Shown one piece after another: positions 35,632 to 47,055 of a stretch of 64,000 nt of DNA. The position numbers were made by a program, and so were the translations under genes. Below the pieces are notes generated by a model, which had not been told where the DNA came from, made no database searches, and saw nothing but the letters and a program-made list of their open reading frames with translations. The DNA is from Sciurus carolinensis (lineage: Eukaryota > Chordata > Mammalia > Rodentia > Sciuridae), in contig NC_062224.1 in assembly GCF_902686445.1 (NCBI RefSeq), forward strand, positions 22,051,123-22,115,122. The letters are read 5' to 3'. Each line of letters begins with the position of its first letter. The first letter of the stretch is position 1.

Positions 35632-36016
35632 ATAAATTAGTGAATATAGGAAAAATAGTTTATTTCCAGGCCCCTCCTTGCAAATGCCTGTGCAATTGTT
35701 GCCGTGGGCGGCGACACTTGGTAGTAAGAGGAAAGGCCTTTAAGGGGTGATTAGGCCATGAGGGTTCTGCCCTTGTGTATGAGATCAATTCTTTACATCA
35801 CGACTTGACAGAACTAGCTGGGCCCTTTTGCTTTTCCAGGTGAAAACAGAGCAGTATAGCACCAAACTAGAAGAAGAGAAAAGACTTCATTAGACACCAA
35901 ATCTGCCCATACCTTGGTCTTGGATATCCCAGTCTTCAGAATCATGATAAAATAACTTTACTTGTTATAAATTACTCATTCTGACTTTGTAATGGCGACA
36001 CAAACAGACCAAGAGT

Positions 36017-36839
36017 ACCTGTGTGCACTCACATCCCTACCAGGGCAATCTCAGCCTTGGACTTTTGAGGTAATGGCTTGACTTTATCTTTCAATGTTTT
36101 AAAGCTGTTGGAAGGTGGTAATGATATTGTTTGATGAATGACAGGGTCTTTCATTCCTTCCTCTTTCCATTACAGAATGGGCTTTTTCCAGCTGAGGGAT
36201 GCAACTAGGTCCCTCTCCCTACCTCTCGTCTGCTCTCAGAAGTCCAGGGCAAAGCACCTTGTGGGGCCTTTTGCAGAAGCAGTCGGTGTTCTGAAAGGAG
36301 TCTGCCCCAGGATGGCAGACTTGGAGATCTCCCTCCCCACCTCTCTTAGCTCTGTGGCCTTGAGGAAGTGAATGAATCTTTCTGAGGACTTGCTGTTATC
36401 ATCTGCCAAATGGGAACAAAACTTTAGGCTCTTGAAGGAAGGCCAGCTACCAATGGAATTCCATCTGTGGACTGCCTGGCTATGGGCAGGACATGAGACA
36501 GGACACACAGAGGGCTGGTCCATGAGAGGGGAGACCTGGAGGGACAGACTCCGGGAGACACTTCCCTGTTCATCTTGTCTAGGCCAACTCAGCACATGTG
36601 TTCCAGGGTCCTGGACAGATTTCCCCCACTGTACCTAAGCACTCTAACCACATCAAAACAATAAACTGCCCTTTTCCTCACCTCAGTTTCAGATGGCAGG
36701 CTATGTACTGGGAGGTTAGGTACAGCCACACACATGGCAATGTGGTGGGTACTCTGCAAACAACCTAAATAAATGTGAACTCTGCCTCTAAATACATACC
36801 ACCAGGAACATAGTCCACCCTGTGGCAGATGTACAGAAA
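36017..36839. other. Unassigned sequence with a possible MIR core
   Basis: At 36330-36430, CTTAGCTCTGTGGCCTTGAG, GAATGAATCTTTCTGAGGAC and CATCTGCCAAATGGGAAC resemble a degraded sense MIR core. The opposite-strand 119-codon frame (36236-36595) has no domain. Confidence 0.4.
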
Positions 36840-37035
36840 AGATTTAGAATTAGAGGATTAAAGTCAAATGCTGACCCATTTCTTAGAAGCTGGGTGACTG
36901 TAGGAAAGTTACTTAACCTTTCTGATTCATTCTCATCTAACCTACAAAACAAGATGGAAAAAAATCTTGTCCCTCACAGAGCTCCTTGGAAGACTAAATG
37001 GTAAATAACATGGGTCTGGTGACATTACTGTTGCT
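36840..37035 (+). mobile_element. MIR SINE
   Basis: AGCTGGGTGACTGTAGGAAA, GTTACTTAACCTTTCTGATT, CATTCTCATCTAACC and GAAGACTAAATGGTAAATAA follow the MIR core and 3' region. Confidence 0.65.
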
Positions 37036-37088
37036 CACAAATATTTCATTTTCTCATTTCTTTCTGGGTCACAAGATTGCATATGCCT

Positions 37089-37968
37089 CTTCACAGAAGA
37101 AGAAATATGAATGGTCAGCAAATATATGAAAATAATGTTTAACATCTCTAGCAATTAGAGAAATGCAAATTAAAACCACACTGAGATTCCATCTCACTCC
37201 AGTCAGAATGGGCAATTATCAAGAATACAAGTATCAGTAAATATTGGCATGGATGTGGGGAAAAAGTTTCACTCATACATTGCTAGTGGAGTTACAAATT
37301 GTGTACCTACTCTGGAAAGCAGTATGGAGATTCCTCAGAAAACTTGGAATGGCACCAGTTTTTGACCCAGTTATCCCACTCCTCAGTTTATACTCAAAGG
37401 ACTTAAAATCAGCATACTACAGTGACACAGCTACATCAATGTTTATAGCAGCTCAATTTATAATAACTAAACTATGGAACCAACATAGATGACCTTCTAC
37501 AGATGAATAGATAAAGAAAATGTGGCATATGTACACAATGGAATATTGCTCAGACATAAAGAAGAATGAAATTATGGCATTTGCTGGTAAAAGGATGGAA
37601 TTGGAGACTTTCATACTAAGTGAAATCAGCCAATCCCCAAAAAATCAAAGGCTAAATGTTTTCTCTGATATGTGAATACCAACCCATAAAAAGGGAGGGT
37701 AGGGAGGGGAACTAGAGAAGTTCATTAGATTAGAAAAAGGAGACTGAAGGGAAGGGAGAGGGAATGGAAATAGGAAAGACAATAGAATGAATCAGACATA
37801 AGTTGCCTATGTTCATATATGTATACATGACTGGTTTAACTCCTCATCATGTTCAACCACAAGAATGGGATCCTAATTAGAATAAGTTATATTCTACATA
37901 TGTATAATATGTCAAAATACACTCTGCTCTCATGTATATCTAAAAAGAATCAATAAACAAAAAGAAAA
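37089..37968 (+). mobile_element. 5'-truncated L1, ORF2 end and 3' UTR, with target duplication
   Basis: Begins in the ORF2 C-terminal region (ATGTTTAACATCTCTAGCAA, AAATGCAAATTAAAACCAC) and runs to CTAAAAAGAATCAATAAACA. An imperfect 13-bp duplication (ATTGCATATGCCT at 37076-37088, ATTGCATGTGTCT at 37969-37981) flanks it. The translated piece at 37244-37492 is homologous to the ORF2 end around 46330-46560. The 3' UTR holds a perfect four-run G motif at 37693-37709. Confidence 0.92.
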
Positions 37969-37989
37969 ATTGCATGTGTCTACCCATGA

Positions 37990-38275
37990 TGTTAGATGCG
38001 GCCACATGATTTGCTTTGGCCAATGAAATACAAGCTAAAGGGATATGTGTCACTTCCTGGTGGAAGCATACTTTTTATGGTCTCTCCTTTGCCTGCTGTG
38101 TTGACTCTGTAGTCCACCCTGATATATAAATGCCCTAAGCAAAAGTGGCCCCTGACAGATGCGCTGGAGCCTGCAGCTGGCTTTGCATGAATGAGATGTG
38201 CACCTTTGTTTTGCTAAGTCAAGAATATTTTGGAGGTTTTTGTAAACACCGCAAACTTACACCTATTCTGACAAA
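37990..38275 (+). mobile_element. Ancient L1 3' end relic
   Basis: GGCCAATGAAATACAAGCTA, GTGTCACTTCCTGGTGGAAG, TTTGCCTGCTGTGTTGAC and TTTGGAGGTTTTTGTAAACA match an old L1 tail (CAATGAAATGTGAGC, GTGTCACTTCTGGG, TGAGATTTGGGGGTTG). Confidence 0.5.
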
Positions 38276-40824
38276 TACATGTAGGAAAAGCTTTGTCAAA
38301 TATATTGTTCTCTATTAATGTGAATTATTGCTATTGCAAGTATCAGTACAAATCATGTTGCTAAACCCCACGGAAGAAACATGGTAGCAAGATATAATAT
38401 ATCTGGACTACAGTTAAGGTGCTCCTTCTCATTCCCTCATATTCACCGTCAAATACCTACAGACTGAGTACCCACTGTGTTTCTGATATTATTATAGGCA
38501 ATGTACATGCAGTACTTCCTTTTTGATGGAGCATCTTAAATACTGTTACATTTACATTTGGCAAGTCCTTGGAAAACAATGGCTCATCATCCAACTTCAG
38601 ACTCATAACGAAAGTCTTTTACTTGGTAAAACTCTTCTAGGTTACTGTTTCTTTGGGGTAGGGGAACCTGAACAAAACTATTTGAGGGCATACAGGAACA
38701 ATCTATTTCAAGAACTCCATGGTCAGGAACTTGTATATGCCAGCACAGAAATCCAAAGCTTGGTACAAATTAGTTTGCCACCTCTTGACAATTCTAAAGC
38801 TACGTGACTGACTTTGTGTGGAATCATGTCTCCTTTGTGTAACATAAGGGAAGCTAACTTATTCCCAAATTCTGGGACTAGACATTGATGGATGGGGGTG
38901 CAGGAAATGCTACCCCAGATCATGATACCTGGGACGTGGAAAAAACTGAAGAAGGTCACTTCCTGTTTTCCCTTCACCTTTCTCTGTAGGTGGCCATAAA
39001 ATAATTCTCTGATCTACCTCTCCTAATAGTAGTCATAAGACCCCCTTGTGACAGGTGCTTTGTTGTATGCCTAGAGAAAAGGAATGAAGACAAAGATTCT
39101 TGAAGAATCAAAACTAACAGGCCTCGCTAAGTTTGCCCACCCTGCTCCATTCAGATCACTCCTCCTCTGTCCTCCAAGAATACCTTACAGTACTCTTCAT
39201 TACGCCTCAGCACACTAAGGTGTAATTTTCCCTTTTTTGTTTTGTTTTATTTGTGTGTGTGTGTGTGTTTTCATTTCTGGAGTCTCTTGTGTCATGAAAA
39301 GCTTTGCTGAAATACATTTATTCTGCTTTTCTCTTGCTAGTCTGTCTTTGTTACAGAGGTGTCGGTTATACACCTTGTGATGGGTGAGAACAGATACCAC
39401 TTTTTCACCCTTACAAGATTTTTTAGCTTTTTTCCTAATATTTAATCAAAGACTCACCAACACCTGATAGAAATGAATGTTTGTCACTGACAGTTAAAAA
39501 AAAAAAAAAACAAGGATCAAATTGATTTCATTTTAGAAATTAACAGAAAGCAAATCTTCTGAGGATATGGAGGAAATATTTCCTCATCTGCACCCTCATT
39601 TCTAGTATGTGTGTAGGCTAATGGCAAGAATCACCTCACTCTAAGAAACTGAGGGGCTTCCTTTCCCACACACATACATTCTTTTAAAACTGTGCAAAGG
39701 AACTATAAAACTTTCATTGAAATTGGCTTAGACTTAACTGCCTCACCTTGCTTTCATGTCCCTGTGGTCATCACATCCCCCTGGCCCCCAAGGCTTTCTC
39801 TTTGTGGCATAACTTCAGTCTAAACTTCAGAGGTTTTGTTCACATTTTCCTTCCCTGATACTCTCTAATCTATGTGCCACACAGAGCTTGCAGACCCCTT
39901 TGGCAAATCAAGGGACAGTTCAGCTACCACACCCAGACTCCAGCTCAGCTGGGTGTTTCTGTTCCCCTGTCTTAATTTTCCTGAACTTCAACATCCCATC
40001 ACATTGGTGCCAGGAAAATGAAATTGTAATAAGCGCTTGTGCAATGTCGTTGGACTGATTAGTATGGAATCGCATCATGCACAGCCTGGCCTGGCGTCTG
40101 ATGTTGCAATGGCTGTGAAAATGGCTCTGGAGCTTGGCATGACATCCATACCCTCCTTCCTACATTCATGCATAAATTTGTGATATATAAAGAATGCACT
40201 GGACACCAGAACCTTCACCTCAGCCCTTAGGAGGGTATTCTGCACAGTGTTTCCAGGACTAGTGAAGGTTTACATTCATTTATCCAGACTTCTTGCCCAT
40301 CTCTATGAGATTGGTGGTTTTGTAACGCTTCCAGCCAAAATGAAAACCACAACTCTTTTCATGGCCATAGGTCGGGTGGACCCCAACACACACATGAGTG
40401 TGCACACACAGAACTGAGACCAGAAGTGCTGGAGAAATTTGCATTCTACCTCACTCTAGACACAAAGCTATCTCTGCCTAAAATTGTACTTCCATGCTTG
40501 ATGTCATATCCAAGCATGCTGGCTCATTCATAATTCAGTTCTTGATTGGTTAATAATAGGGTACTATTAGAGAAGATTCCCAAACAGGTTCAGCCCAAGT
40601 CACAAACTAGGTTTTGGAGTTGAATGCTTGATTTCCAATATTTAAGTTAGCTTCACAACCCTTTTATACACTTTCTTATACTTGTGTTCTTGGCCACAGG
40701 GTTTGGTTTCTGATATATATCAGTGTGTTTTCTGAGGAGAAATATCAAAGACATATCAAACTTGAAGAGAGTTGAAATGGAACGTGGTATTAAAGAAGTT
40801 TAAACAGTTCCTTATTTTAACAAA
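38276..40824. other. Unassigned sequence with simple repeats
   Basis: Contains a (TG)n run at about 39252-39268 and a 16-base A run at about 39496-39511. No coding gene; the 94-codon frame at 38523-38807 has no motif. A non-repetitive block at about 40015-40210, richer in CpG than its flanks, is noted as a candidate element. Confidence 0.45.
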
Positions 40825-41045
40825 CAGTGTAGGATAATGGTAAAGACACCAGACTTCTTGGTTCCAACCCTAGCTTCCTTCCTAGTAGTGAGATCCTAAG
40901 CAAGTTAACCTGACTTTTATATCTCAATGTTGTCAACTAGATAATAATTACAATTACTTTATTGGGTTGTAACCAAAGAGAAGTAATCTGTGGAAAGCTT
41001 TTGTTTGACACAAGCAGTCAATAAATGTCAATGCTTGCTATTATA
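40825..41045 (+). mobile_element. MIR SINE
   Basis: GTGTAGGATAATGGTAAAGA, GGTTCCAACCCTAGCTTCCT, TAGTGAGATCCTAAGCAAGT, TTATTGGGTTGTAACC and TCAATAAATGTCAATGCTTG span most of MIR in sense order. It lies just upstream of the L1 5' end. Confidence 0.8.
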
Positions 41046-41110
41046 ATTAAATAAACATTAGAACAAGATGGACGAAAGTCAAGGGAACATTTATTAAATA
41101 AAAACTATTG

Positions 41111-41500
41111 GCCTGACCCCTGCACCTAGGTTGGTGCCATCACTGGTTGATCGCAGTCTCGGAGCAAGCGGGTGGGTGAGCCAGGCCACCTACATCATGG
41201 AGAGGTAGGCGGCAGGCAGCTATCCCGCCCAGCCAGCAGACCAAGGACAGACGTCATAACTGAGTGACTCCGCCTGACCCCTGTACCTAGGTCGGTGCCT
41301 TCCCTGGTTGGTCGCAATCACAGAGCAAGCTGGTGGGCAAGTCAGGCTGCTTGCATTGCGGAGGTAGCAGGTGGGCACCCAACCTGCCTGCCTTGTGGAG
41401 CTGGGCAGCGGGTAGCCAACCCGATCAACAACAAGGCCAAAGACAGACGCCATCACTGAACAACCCTGCCCAACCACCGTGTCGAGGTTTGTCCCCATCA
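41111..41500 (+). repeat. L1 5' UTR tandem monomers (promoter region)
   Basis: Two units start with GCCTGACCCCTG at 41111 and at 41272, and a partial third starts GCCCAACCACCG at 41468. Unit lengths are about 161 and 196 bp. Shared internal landmarks are CACTGGTTGATCGCAGTC / CCCTGGTTGGTCGCAATC and AAGGACAGACGTCAT / AAAGACAGACGCCAT. By analogy with mouse L1, such units act as promoters; here that is inferred. Confidence 0.85.
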
Positions 41501-41891
41501 AGGAGTTAGCCAGAGGTTTCTTTATGGGCTGGTTCAGGCATTTTGAGTTACTCCTGAGGGTGTGGCCATCATCATTGGAAGGGCAACTCCCTTCCTGAGA
41601 TGCCTACAGGAGGCTAGAGGACCTTTGACAGGACCCAGGAGTCAGGAAGAGGAGGTATTGAGAGACTCGGGACTAACACAGAGCCACCGGGGAATATACC
41701 CCACCTGAAGGCCACCACCCCTAGAAGGCCAGCTTCCTAGTGGAGCACTGCATTATCAAGTTCCTCTAAGACTTCAGGCTACTGAAGGCTAAGAGGTGAG
41801 TTATTGGAAATCTATAGAGACAGTATTAGTCAATAGGGGAAATCTGCAACATCCCAGAGTTTCACTACTAGAGGGGCAGATACCTGAAAAT

Positions 41892-42901
41892 ATGAGAAAA
41901 CAAGGGAAGAAAATGTCCCAAACAAACCCAGATGGTATAGCAATGACAGCATGGCAGAAGAAATGTCAGAAAGGGAGTTCAGAATGTACATAATCAAAAT
42001 GATCAGAGAAGCAAACAAGGAGATGAAAGAGCAAATGCAGGCATTGAATGATCACACCAATCGACAGTTAAAAGAGCAAATACAGGAAACAAAAGATCAT
42101 TTCAATAAAGAGCTAGAGATATTGGGAAAAAAAATAAAACAAAACAGACATCCTTGAAATGAAGGAAACAATAAACCAAATTAAAAACTCCATAGAAAGC
42201 ATAACCAATAGGATAGAACACCTGGAAGACAGAACCTCAGATATCAAAGACAAAATATTTAATCTTGAAAACAAAGTTGACCAAACAGAGAAGATGGTAA
42301 GAAATCATGAACAGAATCTACAAGAACTATGGGATATTATGAAAAGGCCAAATTTAAGAATTATTGGGATTGAGGAAGGCTTAGAGAAACAAACCAAAGG
42401 AATGAACAATCTATTCAATAAAATATTATCAGAAAATTTCCCAAATCTGAAGAATGAAATAGAAAATCAAGTACAAGAGGCTTATAGGACTCCAAGTACA
42501 CAAAATTACAATAGACCCACACCAAGGCACATTATAATGAAAATACCTAACATACAAAATAAAGACAGAATTCTAAAGGCTGCGAGAAAAAAGAATCAAA
42601 TTACACTTGGGGAAAACCAATACGGATATCAGCAGATTTTTCAATCCAGGCCCTAAATGCTAGAAGGGCCTGGATAACATTTTTTAAGCTCTGAAAGAAA
42701 ATGGATGCCAACCAAGAATCTTATACCCAGTAAAACTTATCTTCAGATTTGATGATGAAATAAAATCCTTCCATGATAAACAAAAGCTAAAAGAATTTGC
42801 AAAAAAGAAAACTGGCATTGCAGAACATTCTCAGCAAAATATTCCATGAGGAAGAGATGAAAAACAACGATATAAATCAGCAAAGGGAGGAGCTACCCTA
42901 A
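41892..42901 (+). pseudogene. L1 ORF1 (RNA-binding protein), frameshifted
   Basis: ORF1p is the L1 RNA-binding chaperone. The ATG at 41892 is the best start by position after the 5' UTR. Frame is lost near 41945, carried on from 41951 to 42157, shifts again in an A-rich run near 42130-42160, runs to 42656 and shifts once more before the natural end near 42901. Visible parts: a charged heptad-like coiled coil (around 42000-42320), the RRM-like start (RPNLRIIGIEE), and the conserved RTPSTQ / TPRHIIMK blocks of the C-terminal domain. At least three breaks make it non-coding. Confidence 0.9.
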
Positions 42902-42957
42902 AGGGACAACCAAATAAAGGAGAAATCAAGTCATGTCAAAAAAAAAAAATAAGCCAA

Positions 42958-45900
42958 ATGACCAGGAATACAAATCATATCTCAATAATAACCCTGAATG
43001 TTAATGGCCTGAACTCATCAATCAAAAGACATAAACTGGCAGATTGAATTAAAAAGAAAGAGCCAACAATTTGCTGCCTGCAAGAGACTCACCTCATAGA
43101 AAGAGATACCCATAGACTAAAGGTGAAAGGATGGGGAAAACATACCATGCACATGGACACAGCAAAAAAGCCAGAGTATCCATCCTCATATCAGATAATG
43201 TGGACTTCAAGCCAAAATTAGTCAGAAGGGATAAAGAAGGACATTTCATACTGCTTAAGGGAAGCATAAAACAGCAAGACATAACAATCATAACTATGCC
43301 CCAAAGAGTGGCTCATCCATGTATGTCAAGCAAATCCTTCTCAATTCCAGAAATCAAATAGACCACAATACAATAATACTAGGTGATTTTAACACACCTC
43401 TCTCACCATTGGACAGATCCTCCAAAAAAAAAATTGAACAAAGAAACCATAGATCTCAACAACACATTCAATAATTTAGACTTAACGGACATAGATAGAA
43501 TATACTATCCAACAAAGGGCGAATACACTTTATTCTCAGCAGCACATGGATCCTTCTCTAAAATAGACCATATTCTATGCCACAAAGCTAATGTTAGAAA
43601 GTAGAAGAAGATAGAGATACTACCTCGTATTCTATCAGATCATAATGGATTGAAATTACAAATAAATGACAGAGTAGAAAACAGAAACTATTCCAACACC
43701 TGGAGATTAAATAATATGCTATTGTACGATGAATGGATAACAGAAGATATCAGGAAGGAAATTAAAAAATTCTTAGAGGTAAATGAGAACAAAGAAACAA
43801 CATATCAAAATCTCTGGGACACTATGAAAGCAGTTCTTAGAGGAAAATTTATTTCATGGAGTGCATTCAATAAAAGAAGAAAAAAACAAATAAACGACCT
43901 AGCACTATGGATCAAAGCCCTAGAAAAAAAACAGAGCAACATCAAAAGTAGTAGAAGACAGGAAATAGTTAAAATCAGAGCTGAAATTGACGAAATTGAA
44001 ACAAAAGAAACAATTGAAAAAATTGACAAAATAAATAGTTGGTTCTTTGAAAAAATAAACAAAATTGATAAACCCTTAGCCACACTAACAAAGAGAAGAA
44101 GAGAGAAAACCCAAATTACTAAAATTCAGAATGAACAAGGAAATATCACAACAGACACGAGTGAAATACAAAACATAATTAGAAGCTATTTTGAAAATCT
44201 ATACTCCAATAAATAGAAAATCTTGAAGACATCAACAGGTTTCTAGAGACATATGGATTACCTAAACTGAACCAGGAGGACATACACAATTTAAATAGAT
44301 CAATATCAAGTAATGAAATAGAAGAAGTCATCAAAAGCCTACCAACAAAGAAAAGTCCAGGACCAGATGGGTTCTCAGCTGAGTTCTACAAAACCTTTAA
44401 AGAAGAGCTCATTCCAATACTCCTCAAAGTATTTCATGAAATGGAAGAGGAGGGAACCCTCCCAAACTCATTCTATGAAGCCAATATCACCCTGATACCT
44501 AAACAAGACAGAGACACATCGAGGAAAGAAAATTTCAGACCAATATCCTTAATAAACATTGATGCAAAAATTCTCAACAAAATCTTAGCAAATCGCATAC
44601 AAAAATATATTAAAAAGATAGTGCACCACGATCAAGTGGTTTTATCCCAGGGATGCAAGGTTGATTCAACATCAGGAAATCAATAAATGTAATTCACCAT
44701 ATCAATAGACTTAAAGTCAAGAATCACATGATTATTTCAATAGATGCAGAAAAAGCATTCGATAAAATACAGCATCCCTTCATGCTCAAAACACTGACAA
44801 AAATAGGATAGTGGGAACATTCCTTAACATTGTAAAGGCCATCTACGCTAAGCCCATGGCTAATATCATTCTAAATGGTGAAAAACTGAAAGCGTTCCCC
44901 CTAAAAACTGGAACAAGGCAGGGATGCCCTCTTTCACCACTTCTATTCAACATCGTCCTTGAGACTCTAGCCAGAGCAATCAGACAGACCAAGGAAATTA
45001 AAGGGATACGAATAGGAAAAGAAGAACTCAAACTATCCCTATTTGCTAATGACATGATTATATATTTAGAGGAACCAGAAAATTCCACCAGAAAACTTAG
45101 CACTCATAAGTGAATTCAGTAAAGTAGCAGGATATAAGATTTATGCTCATAAATCCAATGCATTTTTATACATAAGTGATGAATCTTTAGAAAGAGAAGT
45201 TGGGAAAACTACCCCATTCACAATAGCTTTGAAAAAAATAAAATACTTGGGAATCAATCTCACAAAAGAGGTGAAAGACCTCTACAATGAGAACTACAGA
45301 ACACTAAAGAAAGAAATTAAAGAAAACCTTAGAAGATGGAAACATCTCCCATGTTCTTGGATAGGCAGAGTTGTGAAAATGGCCATACTACCAAAAGTGC
45401 TATACAGATTCAATGCAATTCCAATTAAAACCCCAATGATGTATCTTACAGAAATAGAGCAAGCAATCATGAAATTCATCTGGAAGAATAAAAAACCCAG
45501 AATAGCTAAAGCAATCCTTAGCAGGAAGAGTGAAGCATGGGGTATCACAATACCAGAACTTCAACTATACTACAAAGCAATAGTAACAAAAATGGCATGA
45601 TATTGGCACCAAAATAGAGAGGAAGATCAATGGTACAGAATAGAGGACACGGACACAAACCCAAATAAATACAATTTTCTCATACTAGACAAAGGGGCCA
45701 AAAATATGCAATGGAGGAAAGATAGCCTCTTCAACAAATGGTGCTGGGAAAACTGGAAAACCATATGCAACAGAATGAAATTAAACCCCTATCTCTCATC
45801 CTACACAAAACTCAACTCAAAATGGATCAAGGACCTCGGAATCAGACCAGAGACCCTGCATCTTATAGAAGAAAAAGTAGGTCCAAATCTTCAACTTGTT

Positions 45901-46673
45901 GGCTTAGGATCAGACTTCCTTAACAGGACTCCCATAGCACAAGAAATACAAGCAAGATTCAATAACTGGGATAGATTCAAACTAAATAGCTTTCTCTCAG
46001 CAAAGGAAACTATCAGCAATGTGAAGAGAGAGCCTACAGATTGGGAGAAAATCTTTCCACTCATACTTCAGAGAGAGCACTAATTTCCAGAATACATACA
46101 GAACTCAAAAAACTCTACACGGAGAATACAAATAACCCAATCAACAAATGGGCTAAGGAAATGAACAGATACTTCACAGAAGATCTACAAGCAATCAAAA
46201 AACATATGAAAAAATGTTCAACATCCTTAGTAATAAGAGAAATGCAAATCAAAACTACCCTAAGATTCCATCTCACCCCAATTAGAATGGCGATTATCAA
46301 GAATACAAGCAATAATAGGTGTTGGAGAGGATGTGGGAAAAAAGGTATACTCATACATTGCTGGTGGGGCTGCAAATTAGTGCAGCCACTCTGGAAAGCA
46401 GTATGGAGATTCCTTAGAAAACTTGGAATGGAACCACCATTTGACCCAGCTATCCCACTCCTTGGCCTATACCCAAAGGACTTAAAATCAGTATACTACA
46501 GAGATACAGCCACATCAATGTTCATAGCTGCTCAATTCACAATAGCCAGATTGTGGAACCAACCTAGATGCCCCTCAATTGATAAATGGATAAAGAAACT
46601 ATGGTATATATATGCCATGGAATATTACTCAGCCATAAAGAATAATAAAATTATGGCATTTGTAGGCAAATAG
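42958..46673 (+). pseudogene. L1 ORF2 (endonuclease-reverse transcriptase), multiply broken
   Basis: ORF2p nicks target DNA and reverse-transcribes L1 RNA. The start at 42958 gives the endonuclease opening (LNVNGLN) but meets a stop at codon 30 (43045-43047). Later pieces in shifting frames show QETHL, SDHNGL (near 43640), the RT fingers ([13 protein letters not shown] near 44355), motif A ([11 protein letters not shown] near 44740) and the catalytic box, which reads FANDM rather than FADDM (changed codon at 45048-45050). The C-terminal Cys-rich segment ([15 protein letters not shown] near 46320) and ORF end at 46673 are intact. Several frameshifts and stops plus the lost catalytic Asp mean no activity. 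Confidence 0.95.
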
Positions 46674-46965
46674 ATGCAGTTGGAGAATATCATGCTAAGT
46701 GAGATATGCCAATCTCAAAAAACCAAAGGACGAATGATCTCCCTGATAAGCAGATGATGACATATATAGGGGGTGGGAAGGGGGCAAGAATGGAGGAAGG
46801 AGGGACTCTATAGAGGGATAAGAGGGGTGGAAGGGGTGGGGGGAAAGAAAAAAATAACAGAATGAATCAAAAACTATTACCCTAGGTAAATGTATGATTA
46901 CACAAATGGTATGCCTCTACTTCACGTACAAACAGAGAAACAAGATGTATACAAGATGTATCTTT
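46674..46965 (+). other. L1 3' UTR with G-rich tract
   Basis: Follows the ORF2 stop. It holds runs GGGGGTGGGAAGGGGG at about 46769-46784 and a four-run pattern at 46815-46843 (GGG, GGGG, GGGG, GGGGGG with loops of 6, 5 and 1), then AATGAATCAAAAACTATTAC and ACACAAATGGTATGCC. An 11-bp direct duplication, ACAAGATGTAT, occurs twice just before the ID insertion. Confidence 0.85.
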
Positions 46966-47055
46966 TTTTTTTTTTTGTGATGGTGGGGATTGAACTCAGG
47001 GCCTTGTACTTGCAAGGCAAGCACTCTACCAACTGAGCTAGATCCCCAGCCCTCC
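46966..47055 (-). mobile_element. ID SINE, antisense, inside the L1 tail
   Basis: A T run (the SINE's A tail reversed) is followed by GGTGGGGATTGAACTCAGGG, CCTTGTACTTGCAAGGCAAG, CACTCTACCAACTGAGCTAG and ATCCCCAGCCCTCC. Reversed, this is a well-kept ID: A box TAGCTCAGTTGGTAGAGTGC and B-box-like GAGTTCAATCCC. It interrupts the L1 3' end, which resumes as CCATTTTTACAATAAAAA, so it is younger than the L1. Confidence 0.93.

Larger units (their letters stand above)
34937..35716 (+). mobile_element. ERV2-type solo LTR, CpG-rich, 6-bp target duplication
   Basis: A 780-bp block begins TGTTGGGGGC and ends GGCGGCGACA. An exact 6-bp duplication, CTTGGT, lies at 34931-34936 and 35717-35722. A 6-bp duplication and TG...CA ends are typical of class II (ERVK/betaretrovirus-like) proviruses, so this is most likely a solo LTR left after recombination; no gag, pol or env sequence is present. 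It has a GC box and TATA-like box and a 21-22 bp tandem repeat, and CpG sites are dense, unlike the surrounding DNA, which suggests a recent insertion. The class call rests on duplication size, ends and layout, not on a database match. Confidence 0.85.
34893..36016 (+). mobile_element. MaLR LTR split by a younger ERV2 LTR
   Basis: The left piece (34893-34936) has TTTGGTTTGATTATTTGAGC. The right piece (35717-36016) has GGCCTTTAAGGGGTGATTAG, GCCATGAGGGTTCTGCC, GACACCAAATCTGCCCATAC, CTTGGTCTTGGATATCCCAG and TTGTAATGGCGACAC. Joined across the insertion they read as one MaLR LTR in sense order. The host LTR is older than the insert. Confidence 0.7.
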
